A stretch of 64,000 nucleotides of DNA from JAJFFW01 sp963922595 (GCA_963922595.1 CAWUIM010000001.1:62001-126000); one strand, 5' to 3'. Shown: positions 43,533 through 53,144, counted from the first letter of the stretch. Made by a program: numbers and translations. Notes: generated by a model not told the origin, from the sequence alone.

Positions 43533-45130
43533 AACCAGTCATAAAGTTTTGCGGCGCCGCGGGCACGGTAACCGGCTCTTGCTATTGGATTAGAGGCGAC
43601 GGTTACAGCTTCCTTGTGGATTGCGGCATGTTTCAGGGATCCAAGTCTCTGAAAGAATTGAATTATGATGCATTTCCTTTTTCACCCGCTGAAATTGATT
43701 TTGTCCTCCTAACGCACGCGCATATCGACCATAGCGGCCTGATCCCTAAACTCATTCGGGAAGGGTTCGAAGGACCTGTCTACGCAACGGAAGGAACACG
43801 GGATCTCGTTTCCTTTATGTGGCCCGACAGCGGATACATTCAGGAAACAGAAGTTAAATTCTTGAACCAAAAGCGTGAGCAACGTGGACGCAAGACCGTC
43901 GAGCCGATCTATACGCGCCTTGAAGGCGAAGACGCCGCTAAACGGGTAACGGTGATCGAGTATGACCAGTGGATTGAGGTAAGCGAAAATATTCGCGCGC
44001 GTTATTGGAACGCCGGACACATACTGGGCGCCGCTTCGATTGAAATCGAAATCCCCATTAATGGGCCTGAAGCAAATCCAGCCCGAATTCTGTTTTCTGG
44101 CGATCTCGGCCCTGAACATAAGCTCTTTCACCCTGATCCAGATGGACCGCGTCACCTCGATTTTTTGGTTTGCGAAGCGACCTATGGCGACCGCTTATGG
44201 CCTGCCCTTGATATTTACAGTCGGCGAAAAAGGCTTGGAGAGGAAATCAACAAAGCGCTCAAGAATGGCGAAGGCGTGCTTGTGATTCCGGCTTTTAGCG
44301 TCGAGCGCACGCAGGAGTTATTGTTGGACATCGACAGCTTGATGAAGATTGCCGATATCAACGACTCTCTTGTTTTTTTGGACTCGCCGCTGGCTATTCG
44401 AGCGACGAAGACATTCGCAAGCCATGCATCCGATCTGGAAGATATCAATGCGTCCAAAGCCTTAGTTGGCAATGATAATTTCATCTTTACCGAGACTGTT
44501 CAGGAGAGTAAGCGCATTAACAGTTATGCCAATGGCGTCATTATCATAGCCGCTAGTGGAATGTGCGAGGCGGGGCGTATCCGGCATCACTTAAAAAGGC
44601 GGTTATGGCAGGACAATGCCACCATTATGATGGTCGGATTTCAGGCGGCGGGGACGCTCGGCCGCCTACTATTGGAGGGCAAAAAAACAGTGCGCATTCA
44701 GGGCGAAACCGTTCAAGTAGACGCGCGTATCGTCGATCTCGATATCTATTCCGGTCACGCCGATGCGGAAGGACTGCAGGACTGGGTGCTGGAACGACTA
44801 CCAGTGCACGGCGATATTTTCCTTTCTCACGGGGAGCCCGAGGCCCTCGCCGCATTGAAGGAAAGACTCGCTCGCGCTGGACTATCCGCCGACAAAATCA
44901 TTATCCCAGCGCTCGACGAGGAATTTGAACTTAGCGGTCAAACAGCCTCGCCAAAGGTGTCAGAGAAAAAACCACGCTTAAAAGCTGAAGCCGTTGCTCG
45001 TCTCGATTGGCACAATGATCTAGCTCAATTGTCGCTCGATATTGTCGATGAATTGGAAAAAGCAGCAGATGAAAAAGCACGCCAAAAAATACTGAGAAAA
45101 TTGCGCCGTGCGCTTGACGTGACGGAATAA
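43529..45130 (+). CDS. Beta-CASP metallo-beta-lactamase fold RNA exonuclease-like protein
   Basis: 533 aa, GTG start coupled to the previous gene. The metal site HAHIDHSGLIPKL (HxHxDH) lies at about residue 65; further His/Asp motifs are WNAGHILGAASIEIE and FSGDLGPE. The beta-CASP region and the RMMBL-type C-terminal segment (DLDIYSGHADAEGLQDWV, GDIFLSHGEPEALAALKERL) follow. Such proteins are usually RNA endo/exonucleases of the CPSF/RNase J type. It closes a three-gene operon. Confidence 0.82.
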   Translation: MKPVIKFCGAAGTVTGSCYWIRGDGYSFLVDCGMFQGSKSLKELNYDAFPFSPAEIDFVLLTHAHIDHSGLIPKLIREGFEGPVYATEGTRDLVSFMWPDSGYIQETEVKFLNQKREQRGRKTVEPIYTRLEGEDAAKRVTVIEYDQWIEVSENIRARYWNAGHILGAASIEIEIPINGPEANPARILFSGDLGPEHKLFHPDPDGPRHLDFLVCEATYGDRLWPALDIYSRRKRLGEEINKALKNGEGVLVIPAFSVERTQELLLDIDSLMKIADINDSLVFLDSPLAIRATKTFASHASDLEDINASKALVGNDNFIFTETVQESKRINSYANGVIIIAASGMCEAGRIRHHLKRRLWQDNATIMMVGFQAAGTLGRLLLEGKKTVRIQGETVQVDARIVDLDIYSGHADAEGLQDWVLERLPVHGDIFLSHGEPEALAALKERLARAGLSADKIIIPALDEEFELSGQTASPKVSEKKPRLKAEAVARLDWHNDLAQLSLDIVDELEKAADEKARQKILRKLRRALDVTE

Positions 45131-45140
45131 TATTCCGCCG

Positions 45141-45154
45141 TTGACCACGATCAA
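45141..45154. promoter_or_regulatory. FNR/FixK-type site upstream of the GerW-like gene
   Basis: TTGAC-CACG-ATCAA fits TTGAY-N4-RTCAA and lies 66 bases before the GerW-like ATG, in an otherwise short (90-base) gap. A TAAGTAAT stretch about 15-22 bases after it could serve as the -10 region. Confidence 0.6.
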
Positions 45155-45220
45155 TGTCGAACTCCCGTTAAGTAATCATGGTGCTGGACATCGAATTACC
45201 AGACATATGGGAGAGCTAAT

Positions 45221-45565
45221 ATGGATGAGACTGAAACATTATTGAAAACGTCGGTTGCTGAACTTGATCGGTTGTTAAACGCAAAAAATGTCTTGGGGGA
45301 CCCGATCGAACGCAACGGCGCAACGGTCATCCCAATGGTCAGCTACGGATTTGGTTTCGGCGCTGGCGGCGGAACGGACAAGAAACATGGACCAGGCGGC
45401 GGCGCAGGCGCGGGCGGCGGCATCAAACCGCTTGGCGCCATCATTATCGACAACGAGGGTGCGCGGGTCGAAGGTGTGCGCGGCGCCGTCTCGAGCGTTG
45501 CTGAGGTCATCGGCGAAACGGTCGCTCATGCCCGTGATAAACCCTCGGAGCGTCAGGGCGCTTGA
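45221..45565 (+). CDS. GerW (YtfJ) family protein
   Basis: 114 aa, with GGGAGA six bases before the ATG. It has the family pattern: LKTSVAELDRLLNAKNVLGDPIERNGATVI, a Gly-rich core (SYGFGFGAGGGTDKK, GGGAGAGGGIKPLGAIII) and the helical end VRGAVSSVAEVIGE. In Bacillus the ytfJ gene is sporulation-linked and pairs with ytfI (DUF2953). The organism here is unlikely to sporulate, so the pair must serve some other role. Next gene is a DUF2953 protein, six bases away. Confidence 0.85.
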   Translation: MDETETLLKTSVAELDRLLNAKNVLGDPIERNGATVIPMVSYGFGFGAGGGTDKKHGPGGGAGAGGGIKPLGAIIIDNEGARVEGVRGAVSSVAEVIGETVAHARDKPSERQGA

Positions 45566-45571
45566 ATCTGA

Positions 45572-46156
45572 ATGGCCTCGACGCTCACGATAGTCTTGTG
45601 GAGTATACTAGGCTTTTTCCTACTAATACTTCTGCTTCTTGCGACACCGCTGCGTATCACGTCGCGACTAAGGTCAGGCTCGGAACGAACTGTAGTGATT
45701 ACGGTGCGCGCTTTTGGCGGGCTATGCCCTCAATTGGTTGTTTTTGATAGCGCGAACAAGAAACAGAGAAGTCCGACTGAAAAAAGGGATAAGCCGACGC
45801 CGCGCGTCAAAGGATGGTCGATGGGAATAGGCAAATTGAGGAGAATTATTAGTACGACGCCCAACTTCTTGGTGTCCCTTATAAGAACGCTTCGGATCGA
45901 GAAATTATCCGTAGACGCTGAATTCGGCCTTGGTGATCCCGCCGATACCGGCGAAGCCTACGGCATACTCGCTCCGCTTATTTTCAACATACCGGACAAT
46001 AAGAAATACCGTATTAAGCTATTTCCGAATTTTGACGAGAAAGGCGTTTGGGGAGACGCGCTCATTGCAATTCGCGTGACGCCCTTCATGGTTATTATTC
46101 AAATTGCAGAAGCAACGTGGCGAATACTGGCGCCGCCCTCGTTGGGTCGGCAGTGA
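45572..46156 (+). CDS. DUF2953 (YtfI-like) membrane-anchored protein
   Basis: 194 aa. One N-terminal membrane helix (LWSILGFFLLILLLLATPL) is followed by a basic loop and the DUF2953-type core (IRTLRIEKLSVDAEFGLGDPADTGEAYGILAPLIF). A further C-terminal part (RIKLFPNFDEKGVWGDALIAIRVTPFMVIIQIAEATW) follows. Placed directly after a GerW-family gene, as in Bacillus. The stop overlaps the following small gene as GTGA. Confidence 0.72.
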   Translation: MASTLTIVLWSILGFFLLILLLLATPLRITSRLRSGSERTVVITVRAFGGLCPQLVVFDSANKKQRSPTEKRDKPTPRVKGWSMGIGKLRRIISTTPNFLVSLIRTLRIEKLSVDAEFGLGDPADTGEAYGILAPLIFNIPDNKKYRIKLFPNFDEKGVWGDALIAIRVTPFMVIIQIAEATWRILAPPSLGRQ

Positions 46157-46419
46157 GTTTACGTCTCGATCGCCCAATTCACGCTGGCGACGGCATTACC
46201 GCGGCCGCTATCGTGCATCAAGAATCGCATACTGACGGACAATTTGGGGTTCAATATTGCCATGGCGCCAAGAGACCGGTCGCCCTGCTCATTCACGCCC
46301 AAGGCGAAACGATGGCGTTTCAGACGAGCGGAGCGCCATTCGCATTCAATGAATGCCGCGCGCTTTACCCGGAGTGTTGCGCTGCGTTTGAGGCGTTTGC
46401 AGCTCAACGAGCTTCCTGA
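46153..46419 (+). CDS. Small unrecognised protein coupled to GerW-DUF2953
   Basis: 88 aa, GTG start overlapping the DUF2953 stop (GTGA, 46153-46156). The product starts VSLRLDRPIHAGDGITAAAI and has four cysteines and several histidines (YCHGAKRPVALLIHAQGET and NECRALYPECCAAFEAFA). No family recognised. Support: translational coupling, sensible amino-acid composition and Gly/Ala use like its neighbours. Against: length, and 16 bases at its 3' end overlap the convergent Clp-fold protease gene. Confidence 0.5.
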   Translation: MSLRLDRPIHAGDGITAAAIVHQESHTDGQFGVQYCHGAKRPVALLIHAQGETMAFQTSGAPFAFNECRALYPECCAAFEAFAAQRAS

Positions 46420-47234
46420 GGCTGCCCTTCGCGCGGCCCTGGAGAAAACTCGACTGTGCGATTCATCTTCTTGGGCTGCGGATACATGGTCATCAGTTCC
46501 AGAACCGCCTCCGGCATCGCGATCGAAACATTTACGCCAAGCGCTTGGGCGTCTTCGGCGAGGATGGGGTAATCGTGGGTCCACTTGCCTGAGGTGAGCG
46601 CGTCAACTAACGCGTCCTTCACGTCGGGCGCCATGCCCTCGGGCAAAATCTTGGCCACAGTATCCTTCAGTTGGACGACGGCCTTCCGGGCGACATCGGC
46701 GTCAATAAGCGTTTGATCGTCGATTTCAGCGATCGGCTTTTCTTCGACCGTTTTGATGATGGACGCCGCCGGGTTCTGTTTGATTTGAGGATCAACGGGC
46801 CCAAGCACTGAATGCTCGCACATAACTACCTCGTCGGCGGCAAGCGCGATCAGCGTCCCCCCCGACATCGCCATGTGCGGCACGAAAACACGCACCGGCG
46901 CAGGGTGTGCGCGGATAGCGCGCGCAATCTGAACCGACGCGAGGACGAGCCCGCCGGGCGTGTGAAGAATAATATCGAGCGGCACCTTGTCATCGGTCAT
47001 GTGGATCGCACGAAGGACTTGTTCTGAGTCCTGCATGTCAATGTACCGCATCAGCGGGAACCCGAGGAAACTCATGGTTTCCTGACGATGGATCAACACG
47101 ATGACCCGGCTCCCACGATCCCTTTCCAACTGAACAATTCTGCTTCGCCTCATCCAATCGAGCGCACGCCGCGCGATAATCGGCTGTAGCGCAGAGAGAA
47201 TAAAAAGGAACCAAATCAATTCGAGAGGCGACAT
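46404..47234 (-). CDS. SDH family Clp-fold serine proteinase
   Basis: 276 aa. An N-terminal membrane segment (LELIWFLFILSALQPIIA) is followed by the Clp-fold: DIILHTPGGLVLASVQIARAI, VPHMAMSGGTLIALAADEVVMCEHSVLGPVDPQIKQ. Ser in the MSGGT motif is the nucleophile expected for SppA/ClpP-type enzymes. SDH-type serine proteinases are membrane-bound. Convergent with the small 46,153 gene and divergent from the patatin gene. Confidence 0.8.
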   Translation of the reverse strand: MSPLELIWFLFILSALQPIIARRALDWMRRSRIVQLERDRGSRVIVLIHRQETMSFLGFPLMRYIDMQDSEQVLRAIHMTDDKVPLDIILHTPGGLVLASVQIARAIRAHPAPVRVFVPHMAMSGGTLIALAADEVVMCEHSVLGPVDPQIKQNPAASIIKTVEEKPIAEIDDQTLIDADVARKAVVQLKDTVAKILPEGMAPDVKDALVDALTSGKWTHDYPILAEDAQALGVNVSIAMPEAVLELMTMYPQPKKMNRTVEFSPGPREGQPQEAR

Positions 47235-47364
47235 GAAATTTATTGTACTTGAAAAGCGTTCGTTGTCACATGCGGCGCATCAAATTCGCGATCGTACAGA
47301 CCCAGCAAACGATCCCCGCATTTGTTGTTCCGCGGTGTAATTGTATGAACAAGAACGAGGCCAT

Positions 47365-48243
47365 ATGAAACATAAACCATTTGGATTGGTCCTCGCAGGC
47401 GGCGGCGCACGCGGAATGGCGCATGTGGGCGTTCTGAGGGCGCTCAATCATCTCGGTTACTTTCCAAGCGCGATCGCCGGCGTTTCGATGGGCGCCGTCG
47501 TCGGCGCCACATATGCGCTCAACCCGAATTGGTATGCGGAGCTATGCGCGCTTGACGATTCTGGTTTCCCCAAAGTACCGGCGTTCAACAGCCCACATAT
47601 GGTCAAGCGCATGAAAAACTTGGTCCTCGCCGGCAGGGAATTCAGCGACTTTTACTTCGGCTGGGGCGCGGGTCAGGACACAGTCGACTGGGGCCGCGAG
47701 CGGCTCGAAAGCCTGACACTTGGAAAAAACCTTAATGAAGGGCGCCTACCGGTCTTTGTCGCGGCGACCGATGTATTGACCGGCGATCGCGTGGTGATGT
47801 CAGAGGGAAACGCCGTCGACGCCCTTTACGCAAGCTCGGCGATCGCCGGCGTTTTACCGCCGCTTGAACGCGGCGACCGTCTCTTGATTGACGGCGGCTA
47901 TAGCGATATTTCGCCAGTCGATGTGTTGGAGGACGCTGGCCTCGAATGCGTCGTTTCCGTCGATCCGAGCCATGTGCGCAATAGCCGGCGACCTCAGAAC
48001 GGATTAGAAGTCTATTTACGCGCCGCCGAAGTCACTCACGACGCCTTCGCCCGGGTGCGCCACGCTGAAGCCGATTTGGTATTGAAACCCCGCTTCCACA
48101 AGCCAGTCGGCGTTCTCGAGTATTCCGAGAAGCGCCAGTGCATCGCCGCCGGCGTACGCGCCGTCCGATCATGCGCAGACGCGCTTCATGATTTGGTTGG
48201 GCCTCGCCGCTTCGGGTTCTGGCGGCGTCACGTCCGGAGTTAG
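47365..48243 (+). CDS. Patatin-like phospholipase
   Basis: 292 aa from the ATG at 47365, with GAGG five bases upstream. The oxyanion-hole motif GGGARGMAHVG, nucleophile motif GVSMG (Ser) and the DGG motif (LLIDGGYSDISPVDVL) form the Ser-Asp dyad of bacterial patatins. It would hydrolyse acyl lipids. Followed by a permease whose ATG lies seven bases after its stop. Confidence 0.88.
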   Translation: MKHKPFGLVLAGGGARGMAHVGVLRALNHLGYFPSAIAGVSMGAVVGATYALNPNWYAELCALDDSGFPKVPAFNSPHMVKRMKNLVLAGREFSDFYFGWGAGQDTVDWGRERLESLTLGKNLNEGRLPVFVAATDVLTGDRVVMSEGNAVDALYASSAIAGVLPPLERGDRLLIDGGYSDISPVDVLEDAGLECVVSVDPSHVRNSRRPQNGLEVYLRAAEVTHDAFARVRHAEADLVLKPRFHKPVGVLEYSEKRQCIAAGVRAVRSCADALHDLVGPRRFGFWRRHVRS

Positions 48244-48250
48244 ACTGTCT

Positions 48251-49477
48251 ATGCCCAGTCATCAAACGCCGCCGCATACCCGTTCCGAACTTGAACGAGA
48301 GGTCGGCCTTGGCGTGATGATCTTTTACGCCGTCGGCGTTATGATTGGCGGCGGCATCTATGTCTTGATCGGAAACGTCGCTGGTCTTGCCGGCGCCCTG
48401 ACGCCGCTTATCTTCGCCGTCGCAGGATTAGCGGCGGGTCTCACCGCGGCGAGTTTTGCGGAACTTTCCGCGCGTCTTCCCGAGGCCGGCGGTTCAGCCA
48501 CCTACACTCTTCATGGATTTAACTCGCAGACTTTGTCGATCATTGTCGGGTTCGCCGTTGCGTTGACAGGCCTGCTATCGGCTGGCGCGGTCCTACAGGG
48601 CGGCGTTGGATATTTGCAGGCGCTCGTCAGCGCGCCGTCAACGCTTTTGATCGTTACTGTGGGGATTGCATTAACCGCACTCGCAATTTGGGGGGCGCTT
48701 GAATCGCTATCGACGGCCGCCGTATTAGCGCTTATCGAAATACTTGGTTTACTGATTGTTATCGCCGCCGCTTTTTTTGGGGACGGCCAGCCTACCGCCG
48801 TCGATCATTCTATTGCCGCGACGGGGCCCCCTTTTTCGTTAGGGCCCTTGATGAGCGCTGTCATCCTTGCTTTTTTCGCCTTCATTGGATTTGAAGACGT
48901 CGTGAATATGGCGGAGGAGGCGCGAAATCCTTCCCGCACGATGCCGCTGGCGCTTTTGGTCTCTTTTGTGATCGTCATCCTCATTTATGGCTGCGTTGCG
49001 GTCGCCGCGCTCCATGTCGTTACGCCAGCCGAGTTGCAGGCGAGCGAACGGCCCCTTGCACTCGTCTATGAACAGGCCACGGGAAAGCCGGCCTCATTCA
49101 TTGCCCTTATCGGCGTTGCAGCAGCGCTCAACGGAGTTTTGGCGCAAATCGTCATGAGCGCGAGAATTCTCCTGAGCCTCGGCCGGCGCACGCCGGCGCT
49201 ATCGTGGTTCGGCGTCACCCATCGGCGCCTTAAAACGCCAATGCGCGCGACAATCCTTACAGGAACCGTGGTTATCATCCTCGCCTTAACGATCCGCCTG
49301 GAAGGGTTGGCGTCGGCAACGTCATTCATTCTCTTGGGCGTATTCGTACTGATCAATATCGCGCTTATCAGAATCAAAAGAACATCTGTGCCGTCGCCAT
49401 TCAATTTACCGATATGGATTCCGTATGCCGGCGCCATCGTAAGCGCTATTATTCTTGTTGGCGCCTTGATTAGCTGA
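48251..49477 (+). CDS. APC family amino acid permease
   Basis: 408 aa from the ATG at 48251. It has about twelve membrane helices. The first contains the APC motif YAVGVMIGGGIYVLIGNVAG, and FAFIGFEDVVNMAEEARNPSRTMP is the conserved loop of the family. It would import an amino acid or amine with a cation; the substrate is unknown. Confidence 0.85.
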   Translation: MPSHQTPPHTRSELEREVGLGVMIFYAVGVMIGGGIYVLIGNVAGLAGALTPLIFAVAGLAAGLTAASFAELSARLPEAGGSATYTLHGFNSQTLSIIVGFAVALTGLLSAGAVLQGGVGYLQALVSAPSTLLIVTVGIALTALAIWGALESLSTAAVLALIEILGLLIVIAAAFFGDGQPTAVDHSIAATGPPFSLGPLMSAVILAFFAFIGFEDVVNMAEEARNPSRTMPLALLVSFVIVILIYGCVAVAALHVVTPAELQASERPLALVYEQATGKPASFIALIGVAAALNGVLAQIVMSARILLSLGRRTPALSWFGVTHRRLKTPMRATILTGTVVIILALTIRLEGLASATSFILLGVFVLINIALIRIKRTSVPSPFNLPIWIPYAGAIVSAIILVGALIS

Positions 49478-49598
49478 CGCAGTCATTCGGCTCATCGCGA
49501 TTTCAGGAAAACTTTCGAGTCACGCTTCGCCTTGATCGACCGCGGACCACCGCAGAAAAAGTGACGGCGCCGCAAGCCAAGCACGGCGCTCAGTCAGG

Positions 49599-51395
49599 CT
49601 AGTCGCCCGTCCGAATATCGGCGCGTTTCTCAGACCCCAGTGACGCCGCCTCCAGATCAAAAAAAGCAGAATTCGCACAGTCGATGTCCAGATCCCGCAT
49701 CGCGTGGTACTGATCAAGATATACATTTCCCGTCAGTGCTTCCAAAAAATGGGTCCGCGCCAAACGATCCGTAACTGGGCCTTTTACTTCCGATAAGTGC
49801 ATCTTCACGCCTGCTTCTTTCAGGCGCTCGTTGATTGCTTCCAGACTTTCCAATCCGCTGGCGTCAATCCAGTTCACTGCCGGACACATTAGAATTAGAT
49901 GTTCAAGGCCGTCGTGTTCGCTCAATAGTCGGTAGACGGTTTCTTCAAGAAAACGGGCGTTTGCGAAGTAAAGGCTTTCATCCACACGCAATGTGAGGAT
50001 TTTTTCCGAGGTAATGACCTTGTGACGCTTTATGTTGCGAAAGTGCTCCGTTCCGGGAACTTGACCAACAACCGCAAAATGCGGGCGACTGGTGTTGTAC
50101 AAGTGCAGAAAAATCGACAGGGCGACACCAGTGCTGACGCCAAGCTCGACGCCAGCCAAAAGGGTGATCAATATTGTCGCGGCCATAGCAGCGAAATCGC
50201 TCTTTGAGTAGCGCCAGATTTGTATGATCCGGCCGAGATCGACCAATGAAAGCACTGCGACGATAATAGTTGCAGCGAGCACGGCTTGCGGCAGAAAATA
50301 AAGATATGGCGTCAAGAAGAGGGCGGCGAATGCGATCCCCAAAGCACAAAAAGCGCCGGCGGCGGGGGTTTGAGCGCCAGCGTCGAAGTTGACAGCGGAG
50401 CGGGCGAAACCGCCGGTGACGGGATATCCGCCTGAGACACCCGCGGCGATGTTCGCCGCGCCAAGCCCAATTAACTCCTGGTCTGGATCGATCCGTTGGC
50501 GGCGCTTGGCCGCCAGCGTTTGCGCGACCGACACGGATTCTACAAAGCCGATGACGCTGATCAGGGCCGCCGACCCTAACAGCGCGCGCCACAACTCCGC
50601 ATCGAAACTTGGTGTGCGGAAAGTCGGTAATCCGGCTGGAATGTCGCCGACGATCCGGACGCCCTGCGTATTTAATCCCAATCGCCAAACGACCATAATG
50701 CTGGCGATCACCACGAGCACCGGACCCGCGCGCGCAAGTAGCGCAGCGATGTTTGGAGGCAGGCCAAGCTTCAATAACGAAGGCGCAAGTCCGGAGCGTA
50801 TCCAAAACAAGATCACGAGTGCGGATACACCAATCATCATGGTAGGAACGTTCGCTGCTCCGGCAGCATCAATTAACGACGGCGCCAGTTGCGTAAGTGT
50901 GTGCCCGTGGACGTCGACGCCCAGAATATGCTTCAGTTGACTGGTGGCGATGACCAAGCCGGACGCCGTAATAAATCCAGATATGACCGGATGGCTTAGA
51001 AAGTTTGCGAGAAATCCCAACCTCAACACGCCCATAATCAACAGGATCAATCCGGATAAAAAGGCGAGGATGAGTGCTGCGGCGATATAGTCTGCGCTAC
51101 CCTGCGCCGCGATTTTGCCGGCGGCGGCGGCGGTCATTAATGAGACCACGGCAACGGGTCCGACAGCAAGCGTCCTGCTTGTCCCGAAAGCCGCATAAGC
51201 GATCAACGGTGCGATCGAGGCGTACAACCCCATTTGAGGTGGCAAACCTGCAAGCAACGCATAAGCGAGCGATTGCGGGATCAACATTATTGTGACGATT
51301 GACGCCGCGATCAAATCGTTCGCCAGCATCTGACTGTTATAGCCTCGCCCCCAATTAAAGAACGGTAAGACTTTACTTAGCTTGAATCTAGTCAC
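49599..51395 (-). CDS. SulP family anion transporter with STAS domain
   Basis: 598 aa. The N-terminal ~450 residues hold 12-14 helices with SulP features: ASIVTIMLIPQSLAYALLAGLPPQMGLYAS and the ELIGLGAANIAAGVSGGYPVTGGFARSAVN motif. The C-terminal STAS domain includes VNWIDASGLESLEAINERL. Probably carries sulfate or another anion. It is downstream of the sulfide:quinone oxidoreductase gene by 12 bases, so sulfur-oxidation products are plausible cargo. Confidence 0.88.
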   Translation of the reverse strand: MTRFKLSKVLPFFNWGRGYNSQMLANDLIAASIVTIMLIPQSLAYALLAGLPPQMGLYASIAPLIAYAAFGTSRTLAVGPVAVVSLMTAAAAGKIAAQGSADYIAAALILAFLSGLILLIMGVLRLGFLANFLSHPVISGFITASGLVIATSQLKHILGVDVHGHTLTQLAPSLIDAAGAANVPTMMIGVSALVILFWIRSGLAPSLLKLGLPPNIAALLARAGPVLVVIASIMVVWRLGLNTQGVRIVGDIPAGLPTFRTPSFDAELWRALLGSAALISVIGFVESVSVAQTLAAKRRQRIDPDQELIGLGAANIAAGVSGGYPVTGGFARSAVNFDAGAQTPAAGAFCALGIAFAALFLTPYLYFLPQAVLAATIIVAVLSLVDLGRIIQIWRYSKSDFAAMAATILITLLAGVELGVSTGVALSIFLHLYNTSRPHFAVVGQVPGTEHFRNIKRHKVITSEKILTLRVDESLYFANARFLEETVYRLLSEHDGLEHLILMCPAVNWIDASGLESLEAINERLKEAGVKMHLSEVKGPVTDRLARTHFLEALTGNVYLDQYHAMRDLDIDCANSAFFDLEAASLGSEKRADIRTGD

Positions 51396-51407
51396 CAGGC
51401 GCGTCGC

Positions 51408-53144
51408 TTATGCGGCTTTGGAAGCATCGGTCCCGTCTTCCAACGCTTGCGCCGCTTCATGTTCAGCAAGCTCGTGAGGAATGATCCGTGGCGCGGCGAA
51501 CCAGTCGCGCCCTTTTAGCATCAGATCAAAATAAAGCGTCGGCATTAGTGTCGCCTTTGCAAACCACGCTTTCCAAGTGGGCTCGACGCCATTTAAAAAC
51601 CACTTTGGAAAAGTCGGTTCGAGTTTACCGCCATAGGCGAACTCGGCAAGAATAACACGTCCGCGCTCAACCGTTAGAGGACATGAGCCATATCCGCTGT
51701 AGACGGCGATCGGCGCCGCGCCATCCAAAACTCTTAAGATATTCACCGCGGCCACGGGTGCTTGTTTACGGACAGCGGCCGCGGTTTTGGCGTTCGGGGT
51801 CGCGCTTGCGTCGCCGACGGAAAATACATTGCCGAATTTTTTGTGTTGCAGCGTTTCGGCGTTCACATCGACCCAGCCCGCGTCATCAGCAAGCGGACTT
51901 TGCGCGACAAATTCTGGCGCCGACTGGGGCGGACACACGTGGAGTAAGTTAAACCCGCGCGTCACACGCTCGACCTTACCGTCCGCGCCGGACACTTCAA
52001 AGATCGCCTTCTGGGCAGGACCATCGACCTCGACAAGATTTTCATTGTAGTGAAGATCAACGCCATAACGCTTTACATAATTCATCAATGCGGGGACATA
52101 TTCTTGAACGCCAAACAAAACGCCGCCGGCGTTGTGAAACGATACTTCGATGTTCTTTAAATTGCCTGCGCGCTCCCAGGCGCTGCAGGAAAGGTACATC
52201 GCTTTTTGCGGCGCTCCGGCGCATTTGATCGGCATCGGCGGTTGTGTAAATAACGCTTTTCCACCTCTTAAGTTTTGCACCAACTCCCAGGTATATGACG
52301 CCATATCGAAGAGGTAATTCGACGTCACGCCATTCTTGCCGAGGGTTTCACGTAAACCCATCACCTTGTCCCAATCGAGCTTTAACCCGGGCGCAACAAC
52401 GAGCGTCTTGTAAGCGATGGCCTCGCCATCTTCCAGAATGACTTGATTTTGTTGCGGTTCGAACTGCGCGCAGGCGGCGCAAATCCAGGTGACCGACTTC
52501 GGCATCACAGCCGCCATGGGTCGTTCAGTATTCTCGCGCTCGAAAATGCCGGCGCCCACTAGTGTCCAACCTGGCTGATAATAATGTTCGCGACGCGGTT
52601 CGATAATTGCGATATCGAGACCCCTCCGGCGTTTAAGCAGGCTCGCGGCGGTCGCAATGCCGGCGGCTCCTCCTCCAACGATAACCACGTCGTGAGCTCT
52701 ATAGCGGCTCTTCTCTTTTTCAAACCTGGATTTGGATTCAAGCCGTGGTCGTAGTCCATTGAGATCGTAACCGGCCGTGCGCGTGGCCTCTAATACAGCG
52801 TCCACAGATAAATGATCTGCTTGTGAAAGGGCCCATAATGACGCCGAGCGTGCGCCTGAGCGGCAATAGGCGAGCACAGGCGCGGGTATCTCGAGCAGCG
52901 CATTTTTGAAGTCAAGGATATCGTCATCAGTAATTTTGCCCGGAACAATTGGAATATAACGCACCGCCAGCCCTTGTGCATGAGCGGCTTTCATTATGGC
53001 CTCATGGTCCGGCTGATCGCCGCTCTCGCCGTCCGGACGGTTGATGATGATCGCTTTGATCCCTTGCACCGCCGCGACAGGAATATCCGCCACAGTTAGT
53101 TGCGGCGAGACCGCGTAATCCGGGCTGATTATTTTGACGTCCAT
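51408..53144 (-). CDS. Fused DUF442 phosphatase-like / sulfide:quinone oxidoreductase-type protein
   Basis: 578 aa from the ATG at 53144, which has AGGAG seven bases upstream. Residues ~1-115 are a DUF442 domain with the CRSGARSASLW (Cx5R) phosphatase-like loop. The rest is an FAD/NAD-type oxidoreductase: VVIVGGGAAGIATAASLL near the FAD site, the QPGWTLVGAG segment, and SQR-type cysteines in KCAGAPQKAMYL. It would oxidise sulfide to polysulfide/persulfide and pass electrons to quinone. Second gene of a persulfide dioxygenase-SQR-SulP operon. Confidence 0.85.
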   Translation of the reverse strand: MDVKIISPDYAVSPQLTVADIPVAAVQGIKAIIINRPDGESGDQPDHEAIMKAAHAQGLAVRYIPIVPGKITDDDILDFKNALLEIPAPVLAYCRSGARSASLWALSQADHLSVDAVLEATRTAGYDLNGLRPRLESKSRFEKEKSRYRAHDVVIVGGGAAGIATAASLLKRRRGLDIAIIEPRREHYYQPGWTLVGAGIFERENTERPMAAVMPKSVTWICAACAQFEPQQNQVILEDGEAIAYKTLVVAPGLKLDWDKVMGLRETLGKNGVTSNYLFDMASYTWELVQNLRGGKALFTQPPMPIKCAGAPQKAMYLSCSAWERAGNLKNIEVSFHNAGGVLFGVQEYVPALMNYVKRYGVDLHYNENLVEVDGPAQKAIFEVSGADGKVERVTRGFNLLHVCPPQSAPEFVAQSPLADDAGWVDVNAETLQHKKFGNVFSVGDASATPNAKTAAAVRKQAPVAAVNILRVLDGAAPIAVYSGYGSCPLTVERGRVILAEFAYGGKLEPTFPKWFLNGVEPTWKAWFAKATLMPTLYFDLMLKGRDWFAAPRIIPHELAEHEAAQALEDGTDASKAA

